DNA of 64,000 bases from Aquipuribacter sp. SD81 (GCF_037153975.1 NZ_JBBAYJ010000006.1:62001-126000), one strand, 5' to 3'; counted from the first letter of the stretch, positions 1 through 9,557 are shown. A program made the numbers and translations. Notes: generated by a model not told the origin, from the letters alone.

Positions 1-137
1 ACCGCACCGGGGCGCGACGTGTCCCAGGCGTGAGCGTGCGACACGGCCGGCGCCGTACCCGCTCGCCCTGCCGTGCGCGGAACGAGCCGCAGCGCGGACG
101 CGACGGGACAGGACTCGACGACGAGGGGACGACGCAG

Positions 138-3080
138 ATGACGGTACGGAGCAGGACGGGGCGGCTCGCGGCCGCGCTCACGACGACCGTGGCGGTGCTG
201 GCGGCGTCGGCCGTCGGCGCGGCACCCGCGGGCGCGGACGCGGCGCCGGCGTGGGACCCCGACAGCGGGTACACGTCGACGGACGCGGGCGACGGGACCT
301 ACACGGTGCCGCTGCTGCGCTCCGACGTCCCCGACGTGTCGGTCGAGCGGCTGCCGGCGGCCGAGAGCGGCGAGGGCCGCGACGTCTACTACATGATCTC
401 GACGACCATGCACCTGAGCCCGGGTGCGCCGATCATGAAGTCGTACGACCTCGTCAACTGGGAGATCGTCAACTACGTCTTCGACCGGCTCGGCCCGGGC
501 GACGCGTTCTCGCTGCGCAACGGGCAGAACTCCTACGGCCAGGGCCAGTGGGCCTCGTCCCTGCGGTACCACGAGGGCACCTGGTACGTGGCGTTCAACA
601 CCAACAACCTCGGCGGCTCCTACATCTACCGGACCGACGACATCGAGGACGGCACGTGGGAGCGCACCCCGCTCGGTCGTGCCTTCCACGACCCGTCGCT
701 GTTCTTCGACGTCGACGGGACGCCGTACGTGTTCTACGGCTCCGGGTCGACGAGCGCCGTGCGTCTGGACGAGGACCTCACGACGGTCCTCGAGGAGTAC
801 CCGCAGATCATCCGCCCGGCCGACTACCCCGGCAGCGACTTCCTCGGCGGGCTCTTCGAGGGCGCGCAGGTGCAGTACATCGACGGCCACTACTACGTCG
901 TCATCATCACGTGGCCGCCCGGCCAGGGGCGGCAGGTGGTCCTCTTCCGCTCCGAGGAGCTGCTGGGTCGCTACGCCACGGCCGACGGCAGCAACCCCTA
1001 CGAGGCGCGCGGGGTGCTGGACTCCGACGGCTTCGCCCAGGGCAGCCTCGTGCCGGTGGCCGCCGAGGACGGCGGGACCGACTGGTGGGGCATGTTCTTC
1101 CGTGACAGCTTCCCGGTCGGCCGCATCCCGGCGCTCATCCCGGCCACCTGGTCCGACGGCTGGCCGACCTTCGGCGACGACGGCGTGGTCCGGGTCGGCG
1201 ACTCCTTCGACACACCGATCACGCTCGAGCCCGACGAGGTGCGCCGCGAGCGGCTGCACAGCCTCGTCGTGTCCGACGACTTCGCCAACGACGCGCCCCA
1301 CCGCCCGTGGATGGACGAGCAGTGGGAGGTGCCGGAGCCCCCCGAGCTCGACGAGTCGCTGCTCGGCGTCGAGCTCGTGAGCAACGGCGGGTTCGAGGAC
1401 GGCACCACGGGCTGGGTCGTCAACGGGACCGGCGAGCTCACGACGACGACCGAGGCGGCCTCCGGCGAGGCGGCCGCGCTCGTCACCGGGCGCACGACCA
1501 CCGGGGCCGGCCCGCTGCAGGACCTGTCCGGCAGGGTGCAGCACGACGTCACGTACCGCGTCTCCGCGCGCGTCCGCTACGACGACCCGGCGAGCCCCAG
1601 CACCAAGCAGTTCCTCGTCACCGCCCACTACGGCGGCGGCTCCTACACCAACCTCGCGTCGGCCACCGTGCCGCGCGGGCAGTGGGGGACCGTCCGCGGC
1701 ACCTTCACCGTCCCGGCCTCGCAGCCGCTCGACACCGTGCGGCTGTTCGTCGAGACGCCATGGACGGCGGACCCCGGCGCCGACCCGGCCCTGCACCTCA
1801 TGGACCTGCGGGTCGACGACGTCTCGCTCGTCGGTGAGGCCACGGCCACGGACCTGCCGCACCCCGACGAGCTGGCCCCCAACGGCTCCCGCCTGGACGC
1901 CCGCTGGCAGTGGAACCACGCGCCGGACAACCGGTACTGGTCGCTCACCGAGCGCGAGGGCTGGCTGCGGCTGACCAACGGCCGCGTCGTCACCGGCGAC
2001 TACGAGCACACCAAGCTCGGGGACGACCCGGACCTCACGTGGTTCGAGGAGGCCCGCAACACGCTGTCGCAGCGGACGGTCGGCCCGCGCCAGTCCGCGG
2101 AGACGGCCCTCGACGTGTCGGGCATGCGCGACGGCGACGTCGCGGGGCTCGCGGCCTACAACCGTGGCTTCTCCTACGTGGCGGTGAAGCAGGTCGACGG
2201 CGAGCGCGTGCTCGGCGTCGTCAACCGGACCCAGCCCTTCGCGGTCGACGTCGACCACGCCGCGGTCGAGGCGTTCGTGCCCGGCACGACCGTTGCGCTC
2301 GGTGACGCGGACGTCGTCCACCTCAAGGCCGACCTCGACTTCGCGCAGCCGGTCGGGCAGCTGTGGACGACGTTCTCCTACAGCCTCGACGGCCGGCAGT
2401 GGCAGCAGCTCGGCCAGCGGGTGGGCCCGCAGACCCTCGACGGCACGCTCGCCCACTTCATGGGTCACCGGCTCGGGCTGTTCTCCTACGCGACCGAGCA
2501 GACCGGCGGCCACGTGGACTTCGACCACTTCCTGCTGAGCGACGTGCTGGGCACCGACGGGCAGCCGGTCGACACCTCCGACCTCGACGCGGCGATCGCC
2601 CACGCCGAGGGTCTCGTCGCCGCGGAGTACCCGGCCGGGACGTGGGAGGACGTCCAGCAGGCACTGGTCGCGGCGCGGGCCGCCCGGTCGTCGGACCCGG
2701 CGACGCAGAACCAGGCCGACGCCCCCGAACGGGCGCTCAGCGTCGCGCTCGCGGAAGCGGCCCTGGTGCGCGAACCGGTCGCCCCGCCGGCGCTGGACGT
2801 CGACGTGCAGGTGGAGACGCGCTGCGTCGGGCGTCGGGTCGTGCTCGTCGTGCGGGTGACCAACGGCGAGGACGTGCCAGTCACCGTCCGCACGAGCAGC
2901 GAGCACGGCGAGCGGACCCGGCCGGTCCTGGCGCCGGGGCGCGGCAGCAGCTGGGTGCTGCCCGTGCGCGCCGCCGACGTGGCCGCCGGCGAGGTCGACG
3001 TCGTCGCCGAGGCGACGGTCGACGGCGAGCAGGTCACGGCGACGTACGAGGCGGGCTACGAGGCCCGCTCGTGCGCGTGA
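138..3080 (+). CDS. Secreted GH43 beta-xylosidase/arabinofuranosidase with inserted CBM
   Basis: 980 aa if started at the ATG at 138, which follows GAGGGGA and opens a signal peptide (MTVRSRTGRLAAAL... to about residue 35, AGADA). A GH43 five-blade catalytic domain covers about residues 45-375: PDVSV (expected base Asp), FHDPSLFF (pKa-modulating Asp) and LFEGAQVQ (expected acid Glu). After SDDFA (~378) a CBM4/9-like module begins at ELVSNGGFEDG (~411) and ends at VDDVSLVG (~566). The GH43 C-terminal concanavalin-like domain then resumes at RWQWNHAPDNRYWSL (~586-803). A FIVAR-like helical stretch (~813-877) and an Ig-like end follow. An upstream in-frame start at 30 exists but would bury the signal peptide. 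Likely an extracellular enzyme releasing arabinose or xylose from hemicellulose; the exact linkage is inference. Faces the araDA and ABC importer genes downstream. Confidence 0.88.
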   Translation: MTVRSRTGRLAAALTTTVAVLAASAVGAAPAGADAAPAWDPDSGYTSTDAGDGTYTVPLLRSDVPDVSVERLPAAESGEGRDVYYMISTTMHLSPGAPIMKSYDLVNWEIVNYVFDRLGPGDAFSLRNGQNSYGQGQWASSLRYHEGTWYVAFNTNNLGGSYIYRTDDIEDGTWERTPLGRAFHDPSLFFDVDGTPYVFYGSGSTSAVRLDEDLTTVLEEYPQIIRPADYPGSDFLGGLFEGAQVQYIDGHYYVVIITWPPGQGRQVVLFRSEELLGRYATADGSNPYEARGVLDSDGFAQGSLVPVAAEDGGTDWWGMFFRDSFPVGRIPALIPATWSDGWPTFGDDGVVRVGDSFDTPITLEPDEVRRERLHSLVVSDDFANDAPHRPWMDEQWEVPEPPELDESLLGVELVSNGGFEDGTTGWVVNGTGELTTTTEAASGEAAALVTGRTTTGAGPLQDLSGRVQHDVTYRVSARVRYDDPASPSTKQFLVTAHYGGGSYTNLASATVPRGQWGTVRGTFTVPASQPLDTVRLFVETPWTADPGADPALHLMDLRVDDVSLVGEATATDLPHPDELAPNGSRLDARWQWNHAPDNRYWSLTEREGWLRLTNGRVVTGDYEHTKLGDDPDLTWFEEARNTLSQRTVGPRQSAETALDVSGMRDGDVAGLAAYNRGFSYVAVKQVDGERVLGVVNRTQPFAVDVDHAAVEAFVPGTTVALGDADVVHLKADLDFAQPVGQLWTTFSYSLDGRQWQQLGQRVGPQTLDGTLAHFMGHRLGLFSYATEQTGGHVDFDHFLLSDVLGTDGQPVDTSDLDAAIAHAEGLVAAEYPAGTWEDVQQALVAARAARSSDPATQNQADAPERALSVALAEAALVREPVAPPALDVDVQVETRCVGRRVVLVVRVTNGEDVPVTVRTSSEHGERTRPVLAPGRGSSWVLPVRAADVAAGEVDVVAEATVDGEQVTATYEAGYEARSCA

Positions 3081-3162
3081 CCCGGTCCGGGGCGCAGCCC
3101 GCGGACCCAGTGAGTGTCCTGGACGACGCGAGGTCGCCAGGCGGAGCAGAGGAGCGGAACTG

Positions 3163-5847
3163 GTGAACAGGACCCTGGGACCCCCGGTGCGGCGCGCCGG
3201 AGCGGTCACGACCGTGGCGCTCGTCGCCGTGGGCCTGCTCGCGGTGGCACCCGCCACCGCGGCGGCCGACGAGGACGAGCTCATCGTGAACGGCGGCTTC
3301 GAGGACGGCCTCGAACCGTGGTTCGCCAACAACGGCAACCCGACCGACACGGCCGAGCTGTCGCTCACCGACGACGCCTTCTCCGGTAACTCCGCCGTGC
3401 TGGTGGAGGAGCGGGGGACCACCGGCTCCGGGCCCATGCAGGACCTGTCCGGGAAGCTGCAGGCGGGCGAGACGTACGCGCTCAGCGCGCGCATCAAGTA
3501 CGACGACCCCGCGGCGCCGGCCACGAAGCAGTTCTTCATGACCATCCACTACGGCGGCGGCTCGTACACGAACATGGGCTCGGTCGTCGCCCAGCGGGGC
3601 GAGTGGGCCCTCATCGAGGGCACCTTCACCGTGCCCGCGAGCCAGGCGGTCGGCACGACCCGCGTGTTCCTCGAGACCCCGTGGACCGCGGACCCGCAGG
3701 CCGACCCGGACCTGCACCTCATGGACTTCGTCGTCGACGACGTCTCGCTCACGGGCGCCCCGCCGCCCCCGCCCGCGTCGCGGACCGTCGAGGTCGTCGG
3801 CAAGCTGCCCGGTGACAGCAACCCGCTGATCTCCCACAAGTTCGGGGCCGACGGCTTCGGCATGGTGGCCGGCGACCGCGTGTTCATGTACATGACGAAC
3901 GACACGCAGGGCTACGCGCCCGACCCCGAGACGGGGGTGTCGCCCGGCATCAACTACGGCGACATCAACCAGATCACCGTCATCAGCTCCGAGGACCTCG
4001 TCAACTGGACCGACCACGGCGAGATCCCGGTCGCCGGGCCCAACGGCATCGCCCCCTACACGAACAACTCGTGGGCGCCCGGTGCGGTGCAGAAGGAGGT
4101 CGACGGCGAGCTCAAGACCTTCCTCTACTACGCCAACGGCGGCGGCTCGAGCAACGTCATCGTCGGCGACTCCCCGCTCGGGCCGTGGAGCGACCCGCGC
4201 GACGACACCCTCATCGACGGCGGCACCCCCGGCGCGCAGGACGTGGCGTGGAAGTTCGACCCCGCGCCCTTCGTCGACCCGGCCGACGGCCAGCCGTACC
4301 TGTACTTCGGCGGCGGTCCCGCCTCGACGTCGCTGCCGGCGGCCGAGCGGTTCAACAACCCGAAGAACATGCGCGGCATCGAGCTCGCCGACAACATGAT
4401 CGAGACGGAGGGGACGGCCTTCGTGCTCGACACCCCCGTGTCGTTCGAGGCGCCGCACGTGTTCGAGCGCAACGGCCTGTACTACCTCACGTACTCCTCG
4501 CACTTCGGCGGGAACGACTTCGGCGGCAACCAGCAGCCGCTGCCGGGGTACCCGGGCGGCGGGCAGATCCCCTACCTGATCTCCGACGACCCGGCCTCGT
4601 GGCCCAAGGAGGCCTACGGGGGCGTGCTGTTCCCCAACCAGTCGCAGTTCTTCGGCGCGGGCACGGGCGGCAACAACCACCAGTCGGTCTTCGAGCTGGG
4701 CGGTGAGTACTACTTCACCCACCACGCCCCCACGCTCAACAAGCGCATCAACGGAGACCAGACGCAGGGCTACCGCAGCCCCCACATCGAGAAGCTGCAG
4801 TTCAACGACGACGGCACGATCCAGCAGGTCGTCGGGACCTACGAGGGCGTCGACCAGGTCAAGCCGCTCGAGGTCTACGGCGGCGTGCTCGAGGCGGAGA
4901 CGATCGCGTGGCGGCAGGGCCTCACGACCCGCCAGGTCGAGGGCTCCTCGGCGCAGTTCGGCGAGGGCACGCCCAACCTCGTCCTCACCGACATCGACGC
5001 GGGCGACTGGACGTCGCTCGCGCAGGTCGACCTCGGTGAGGGCGCGGAGTCGCTCACGATGCGCGTCATGACGATGGCCGCCGGTGGTGCCGTCGAGGTG
5101 CGCCTCGACGACCGCGAGGGCCCCGTCGTCGCCACCGCGGCGCTCGACGGCCCGGTCGGGGAGTGGTCGGAGGCCACCGCCGACCTCACCGGCGTCCAGG
5201 GCGTCCACGACGTCTACCTCACGTTCACCGGTCCCGAGGGCGAGGACCTAATGGAGGTCGACACCTACACCTTCGCCGCCGCCGAGGAGGAGCCGGAGGA
5301 GCCGGAGTACGGCACCGACACCTCCCTCGGTGACGTGCTGGGTGCGGACACGAGCGGCCCGGAGAACCCGCGGGTCGCCGACGGGTCGGACTTCGACCTG
5401 CTGTCCTTCGCGGTGCAGCGCGTCCTCGAGCAGCGCCCGGACAGCCCGGTCGCGGTGCTCGCCGACGCCGAGCAGCCGCTCACCGCGTTCCTGCCCGACG
5501 ACGACGCGTTCGTCGCCTCCCTCGAGGCCGCCCTACGTGGTCGGGTCCCGAACGAGAAGGCCGCGGCGGGCCGGCTCCGCAGCTCCTTCAGCTCAGCCGA
5601 GCTCGAGCAGGTGCTGCTCGACCACGTGGTCGTGGGCGCGACGCTGACGAGCGAGCAGGTGCTCGCCTCCGACGGCGCCGAGCTGCAGACCGCAGGCGGC
5701 TCGACCCTCACGGTCGAGGTCGACGGCGGGACGGTCCGCCTGCTCGACGCCGACGGCGACACGGTGGCCACGGTGACCGACGTCGACGTCAACCTCGGCC
5801 AGGTCCAGGTCGCCCACGTGATCGACCGGGTGCTCCTGCTCGGCTGA
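3163..5847 (+). CDS. Secreted CBM-GH43-CBM6-fasciclin protein
   Basis: 894 aa, GTG start 7 nt after GGAG. A signal peptide (~1-35, ending PATAAADE) is followed by a CBM4/9-like module (~38-200) nearly copied from the upstream GH43 gene. A GH43 propeller (~207-569) begins NPLISHKFGADG and contains WKFDPAPFVDPADG, SFEAPHVFERNG (acid Glu region) and YYLTYSSHFGG, resembling arabinoxylan arabinofuranohydrolases and endo-arabinanases. A CBM6-like beta-sandwich (~575-710, from GGVLEAETIAW) is linked by an EEEPEEPEYG segment to a fasciclin/FAS1 domain (~725-894, TAFLPDDDAF ... LLDHVVVGATL ... VAHVIDRVLLL). FAS1 domains mediate adhesion, so the enzyme may be tethered to the cell envelope or to polysaccharide; that is inference. 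The 82-nt gap to the previous gene and shared orientation suggest one transcript, ended by the terminator at 5861. Confidence 0.86.
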   Translation: MNRTLGPPVRRAGAVTTVALVAVGLLAVAPATAAADEDELIVNGGFEDGLEPWFANNGNPTDTAELSLTDDAFSGNSAVLVEERGTTGSGPMQDLSGKLQAGETYALSARIKYDDPAAPATKQFFMTIHYGGGSYTNMGSVVAQRGEWALIEGTFTVPASQAVGTTRVFLETPWTADPQADPDLHLMDFVVDDVSLTGAPPPPPASRTVEVVGKLPGDSNPLISHKFGADGFGMVAGDRVFMYMTNDTQGYAPDPETGVSPGINYGDINQITVISSEDLVNWTDHGEIPVAGPNGIAPYTNNSWAPGAVQKEVDGELKTFLYYANGGGSSNVIVGDSPLGPWSDPRDDTLIDGGTPGAQDVAWKFDPAPFVDPADGQPYLYFGGGPASTSLPAAERFNNPKNMRGIELADNMIETEGTAFVLDTPVSFEAPHVFERNGLYYLTYSSHFGGNDFGGNQQPLPGYPGGGQIPYLISDDPASWPKEAYGGVLFPNQSQFFGAGTGGNNHQSVFELGGEYYFTHHAPTLNKRINGDQTQGYRSPHIEKLQFNDDGTIQQVVGTYEGVDQVKPLEVYGGVLEAETIAWRQGLTTRQVEGSSAQFGEGTPNLVLTDIDAGDWTSLAQVDLGEGAESLTMRVMTMAAGGAVEVRLDDREGPVVATAALDGPVGEWSEATADLTGVQGVHDVYLTFTGPEGEDLMEVDTYTFAAAEEEPEEPEYGTDTSLGDVLGADTSGPENPRVADGSDFDLLSFAVQRVLEQRPDSPVAVLADAEQPLTAFLPDDDAFVASLEAALRGRVPNEKAAAGRLRSSFSSAELEQVLLDHVVVGATLTSEQVLASDGAELQTAGGSTLTVEVDGGTVRLLDADGDTVATVTDVDVNLGQVQVAHVIDRVLLLG

Positions 5848-5860
5848 GCACCACCGCACG

Positions 5861-5900
5861 ACGAGAGGGCCACCCCGGTCAGCCGGGGTGGCCCTCTCGT
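5861..5900. terminator. Bidirectional terminator between GH43 gene and araA
   Basis: Perfect 18-bp inverted repeat: ACGAGAGGGCCACCCCGG at 5861-5878, loop TCAG, complementary arm 5883-5900. It lies between the stop of the + strand GH43 gene and the stop of the - strand araA, so it can end transcription from both sides. No long T-tract, as usual in GC-rich actinobacteria. Confidence 0.85.
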
Positions 5901-5948
5901 GTGCGGTGCGTGCGGGGCGCGGCGTGCGTGCGCGCGCTCGTTGCGACC

Positions 5949-7481
5949 TCAGCGCACGAGGCGGTGGTACGCCTCGTTCCAGCGCAGCTCCTGCTCGAAG
6001 CGGTGCGGGCGGGTGTCGGCGTCGATGAGCGCGAGCTCGCAGCGTGCGATCCGCGCGAGGTCCGTGAGCACCTCGGCGTCGAGCTGGGTCGACAGGACGG
6101 TGTGGTGCGAGCCGCCGGCGACGATCCAGCACTCCGCCGACGTCCGCAGGTCCGGCTCCGGGCGCCACACCGCGCGCCCCACCGGCAGGTGCGGCAGCGG
6201 CTCGGGCGGGGCGACGACCTCGACCTCGTTCGCCACGACCCGGAAGCGGTCGCCGAGGTCGACGAGGCTGCTGACGAGAGCACGCCCGGGCGCCGCGTCG
6301 AAGACGAGCCGCACCGGGTCCTCGCGGTCCCCGATGCCGAGCGGGTGGATCTCCACCCGGGGCCGCTCCGCGGCGATCGAAGGGCAGACCTCGAGCATGT
6401 GGGCACCGAGGCTCAGCGGCTCGCCCGGGCCGAAGTGGTACGTGTAGTCCTCCATGAAGGAGGTCCCGCCCGCCAGCCCGGCCCCGGCGACCTTGAGCAT
6501 CCGCAGCAGCGCGGAGGTCTTCCAGTCGCCCTCGCCGCCGAAGCCGTAGCCGTCGGCCATGAGGCGCTGCACCGCGAGGCCCGGCAGCTGCCGCAGGCCG
6601 GCGAGGTCCTCGAAGTTCGTCGTGAACGCGCGCGCGCCGACCTGGTCGAGCAGCCGCCGCAGCGCGAGCTCCTGGCGGGCGGCGTAGCGCAGGGAGTCGT
6701 GCCGGTCGCCGCCCTTGCGGAGCTCGTCGACGACGTCGTAGCAGTCCTCGTACTCCGCGACGAGCGGGTCGACGTCGGCGTCGGACACGTCCGCGACCGC
6801 GCGGACGACGTCGTCGACCGCGTAGGCGTTGACCCGCACGCCCCAGCGCCACTGCGCCTCGGTGCGGTCGCCCTCGGTGACGGCGACGTCCCGCATGGTG
6901 TCGCCGAAGCGCGCGACCGTGAGCGAGCGGGACTCGTGCCAGGCGAGCGCGGCGCGCGCCCAGGCCGACAGCCGGCTCGTGACGTGGGCGTCGGAGGCGT
7001 GCCCCACGACGGTCTTGCGGACCACGCCCATGCGGGTCTGCACGTAGCCGAACTCGCGGTCGCCGTGCGCGGCCTGGTTGAGGTTCATGAAGTCCATGTC
7101 GATGGTCGACCACGGCAGGGACTCGTTGGCCTGCGTGTGCAGGTGCAGCAGCGGCGTCTGCAGGGCGTCGAGCCCGCGGATCCACATGCGGGCAGGGGAG
7201 AACGTGTGCATCCACGCGACGACCCCGACGCACGACGGGTCGGCGTTGGCCTCGAGCGCGAGCCGGTGCACGGCGTCGACGGAGGTGACGACCGGCCGCC
7301 ACGACAGCCCGACGGGCAGGGCCCCGGAGGCCTGGAGCCGCTCGGCCACCTGCCGGCTCTGCTCGGCCACCTGGTCGAGCACGTCCTGGCCGTACAGGCC
7401 CTGGCTGCCGGTGACGAACCAGATCTCACGCGGGCCGGCGGCCTGCTCGGAGCGGCTGCCGCCGCTGGTGGTGGTGCTCAT
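5949..7481 (-). CDS. araA: L-arabinose isomerase
   Basis: 510 aa. Converts L-arabinose to L-ribulose, the first step of bacterial arabinose catabolism. The ATG at 7481 is chosen because it follows GAGGGAGA, overlaps the araD stop as ATGA, and gives the family start ([13 protein letters not shown]) and usual length of about 500 aa. Family motifs are visible: [45 protein letters not shown], and [15 protein letters not shown] with a Mn-binding Glu/His set. The C-terminal KRR-like beta domain ends at AYHRLVR. Transcribed with araD toward the terminator at 5861. The kinase AraB is not encoded beside it. Confidence 0.97.
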   Translation of the reverse strand: MSTTTSGGSRSEQAAGPREIWFVTGSQGLYGQDVLDQVAEQSRQVAERLQASGALPVGLSWRPVVTSVDAVHRLALEANADPSCVGVVAWMHTFSPARMWIRGLDALQTPLLHLHTQANESLPWSTIDMDFMNLNQAAHGDREFGYVQTRMGVVRKTVVGHASDAHVTSRLSAWARAALAWHESRSLTVARFGDTMRDVAVTEGDRTEAQWRWGVRVNAYAVDDVVRAVADVSDADVDPLVAEYEDCYDVVDELRKGGDRHDSLRYAARQELALRRLLDQVGARAFTTNFEDLAGLRQLPGLAVQRLMADGYGFGGEGDWKTSALLRMLKVAGAGLAGGTSFMEDYTYHFGPGEPLSLGAHMLEVCPSIAAERPRVEIHPLGIGDREDPVRLVFDAAPGRALVSSLVDLGDRFRVVANEVEVVAPPEPLPHLPVGRAVWRPEPDLRTSAECWIVAGGSHHTVLSTQLDAEVLTDLARIARCELALIDADTRPHRFEQELRWNEAYHRLVR

Positions 7482-8242
7482 CGTGGGTCTCCCTCGGTGC
7501 CCTGCCCGGCCGTCTGGCCGTAGACGTTCTGGTAGCGGTCGAACAGCCGTGCGACGTCGTCCTCGGCGATGCGCTCCGGCTCCCCGAGCTGGTGGGCGAG
7601 GTGGACCGAGCGGGCCACGTCCTCGCACATCACCGCCGCCTTGACCGCGTCCCTCGCGTCGCTGCCGATGGTGAAGACGCCGTGCTGGGCCATGAGGACG
7701 GCCCGGGACCGGTGCCCGTCCAGCGTCTCGACGATGCCGCGGCCGATGGAGTCGTCGCCGATCAGGGCGAACGGGCCGACGGGGATGTCGCCGCCGAACT
7801 CGTCGGCCATCGCCGTGAGCACGCACGGGATCGGCCGGCGGACGGCCGCCCACGCGCACGCGTACGTCGAGTGCGTGTGCACCACCCCGCCGACGTGCGG
7901 CATGTGCCGGTACACGTAGGCGTGGGCGGCGGTGTCGCTGGACGGCGAGCGCGCGCCGTCGACGAGCTCGCCGTCGAGGTCGCACACGACCATGGCCTCG
8001 GGGGTGAGCTCGTCGTAGGAGACGCCGCTCGGCTTGATGACGAAGAGGTCGGCGCCCGGCACGCGCCCGGACACGTTGCCCGCGGTCCACGCGACGAGGC
8101 CGTAGCGCACGAGCTCGCCGTGCAGGCGGGCGACGTCGGCGCGGACGGCGGCGACGGCGCGGTCGACGTCGACAGTGCCGCCGTCGTCGATGCCGTCGAC
8201 GGCCGTCTCGGCGGGGACGGAGGGGGCGGGATGGGCGGTCAC
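7478..8242 (-). CDS. araD: L-ribulose-5-phosphate 4-epimerase
   Basis: 254 aa, class II aldolase/adducin fold, GTG start at 8242. Interconverts L-ribulose 5-phosphate and D-xylulose 5-phosphate, linking arabinose to the pentose phosphate pathway. Visible motifs: [11 protein letters not shown] and [12 protein letters not shown] near the N-terminus, the zinc-ligand segment [13 protein letters not shown], and [13 protein letters not shown] further on. It is first in the araD-araA pair and overlaps araA by 4 nt (ATGA), which implies translational coupling. Its promoter region is the LacI-type operator region shared with the divergent ytfQ-like gene. Confidence 0.95.
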   Translation of the reverse strand: MTAHPAPSVPAETAVDGIDDGGTVDVDRAVAAVRADVARLHGELVRYGLVAWTAGNVSGRVPGADLFVIKPSGVSYDELTPEAMVVCDLDGELVDGARSPSSDTAAHAYVYRHMPHVGGVVHTHSTYACAWAAVRRPIPCVLTAMADEFGGDIPVGPFALIGDDSIGRGIVETLDGHRSRAVLMAQHGVFTIGSDARDAVKAAVMCEDVARSVHLAHQLGEPERIAEDDVARLFDRYQNVYGQTAGQGTEGDPR

Positions 8243-8429
8243 AGGGCTGTCCTTCCAGACTGCGGTGTCTGCGCAGTGAACGCTAACAGGCAGCGAGTGC
8301 CGGTGTACACGACTCCAACCGTTACCGGGACGTGACCTTGTGAGCGCTTGACAACGTCAGGACTGTGAACGTTAACGTCACGCCAACCCCTCCGGCGACG
8401 CCGCCGGTCACCAGCTCGAGGAGGAGCTC
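8243..8429. promoter_or_regulatory. Divergent araD / ytfQ-like control region with LacI-type operators
   Basis: 187-nt intergenic region. Box 1 is GTGAACGCTAAC at 8276-8287. Box 2 is GTGAACGTTAACGTCAC at 8365-8381, around the palindrome ACGTTAACGT. A third LacI-like sequence, TGTGAGCGCTTGACA, lies at about 8339-8353. A -35 TTGACA sits at 8348-8353, and 17 nt further GTTAAC at 8371-8376 falls in the -10 position for ytfQ, so box 2 would occlude the -10 and the third box the -35. The regulator is probably the LacI gene at 13454. The boxes are seen; the binding is inferred. Confidence 0.7.
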
Positions 8430-9482
8430 ATGAATCTCAGCACGTTGCCGCGGCTGCGTACCGCGGCCGTCGCCATCGCCCTCACCCTCTCGGTCGCCGC
8501 GTGCGGCGGCGGCTCCGGCTCGTCCGAGGCCGCGAGCCCGGCCGCCGGTGGCGGCGACGCCAGCCCGGCCGCGGGCGGCGAGGGCGGGTCCGCCGACGGC
8601 GAGCTCATCAGCGTCGGCTTCTCGCAGGTAGGTGCGGAGAGCGGCTGGCGCGCCGCGAACACGCAGTCCATCCAGGAGACCCTCACCGAGGAGAACGGCT
8701 TCGAGCTGTCCTTCTCCGACGCCCAGCAGCAGCAGCAGAACCAGATCCAGGCGATCCGCACCTACATCGCCCAGGGCGTCGACGTCATCGCCTTCTCCCC
8801 GGTGGTGGAGTCCGGTTGGGACGCCGTCCTCGAGGAGGCGGCCGCCGCCGACATCCCCGTGGTCCTCACCGACCGGGCCGTCGACACGCAGAACGAGGAC
8901 CTCTACGTCTCCTTCATCGGCTCGGACTTCGTCGAGGAGGGCCGCCGCGCCGGGCAGTGGGTGTCCGAGGAGCTCGGCACCGAGCCGATCAACGTCGTCG
9001 AGCTGCAGGGCACCACGGGCAGCGCGCCGGCGAACGACCGGAAGGCCGGCTTCGAGGAGGCCATCGCCGACAACGACAACGTCACCATCACGGCCTCGCA
9101 GACGGGTAACTTCACCCGCGCCGAGGGCCGCCAGGTGATGGAGGGCTTCCTGCAGTCCGAGGGGGCGGAGAACATCGACGTCCTGTACGCCCACAACGAC
9201 GACATGGGCCTCGGGGCCATCGAGGCGATCGAGGCCGCCGGCCTCGTGCCGGGCGAGGACATCAAGATCGTGACGATCGACGCGGTCCGCGACGGCATGC
9301 AGGCGCTCGCCGACGGGAAGATCAACTTCATCGTCGAGTGCAACCCGCTCCTCGGCCCGGACCTCGCCCAGATCATCACCGACGTGGTGAACGGCGTGCC
9401 GGTCGACAAGCGCATCGTCGTGGAGGACGAGTCCTTCACGCAGGAGCAGGCGATCGAGGCGCTGCCCGACCGCCAGTACTGA
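8430..9482 (+). CDS. ytfQ: Sugar ABC transporter substrate-binding lipoprotein (YtfQ type)
   Basis: 350 aa. ATG at 8430 follows GAGGAG. A lipoprotein signal peptide has lipobox SVAAC (Cys ~27), followed by a Gly/Ser/Ala-rich linker to about residue 55. The mature part is a periplasmic-binding-protein type I sugar binder of the ribose/galactofuranose class: ISVGFSQVGAESGWRAANT, IDVLYAHNDDMGLGAI and the subgroup signature NFIVECNPLLGP. In E. coli YtfQ binds galactofuranose. Placed between GH43 arabinofuranosidases and araDA, this one more likely binds arabinose (possibly the furanose form) or arabino-oligosaccharide; that specificity is inference. First gene of the importer operon, separated from the ATPase by two hairpins. 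Confidence 0.92.
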   Translation: MNLSTLPRLRTAAVAIALTLSVAACGGGSGSSEAASPAAGGGDASPAAGGEGGSADGELISVGFSQVGAESGWRAANTQSIQETLTEENGFELSFSDAQQQQQNQIQAIRTYIAQGVDVIAFSPVVESGWDAVLEEAAAADIPVVLTDRAVDTQNEDLYVSFIGSDFVEEGRRAGQWVSEELGTEPINVVELQGTTGSAPANDRKAGFEEAIADNDNVTITASQTGNFTRAEGRQVMEGFLQSEGAENIDVLYAHNDDMGLGAIEAIEAAGLVPGEDIKIVTIDAVRDGMQALADGKINFIVECNPLLGPDLAQIITDVVNGVPVDKRIVVEDESFTQEQAIEALPDRQY

Positions 9483-9489
9483 CGGTCCC

Positions 9490-9517
9490 GCCCGCGGGTG
9501 CTCGACCACCCGCGGGC
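9490..9517 (+). other. Intercistronic stem-loop 1 after ytfQ-like gene
   Basis: Perfect 11-bp stem GCCCGCGGGTG (9490-9500) and CACCCGCGGGC (9507-9517) with a 6-nt loop, starting 8 nt after the binding-protein stop. It could act as a 3' mRNA stabiliser or partial terminator. Confidence 0.7.
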
Positions 9518-9557
9518 CGACCGGCTCGACCCGGGCACGCGTCCGGCAGCACGATCC

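Noticed and set aside
3034-5208. Long minus-strand open frame (724 codons) opposite the second GH43 gene
   Set aside because: Composition is Val/Arg/Asp/Gly-rich with no motif; it is the antisense shadow of a well-supported GH43 gene in GC-rich DNA.
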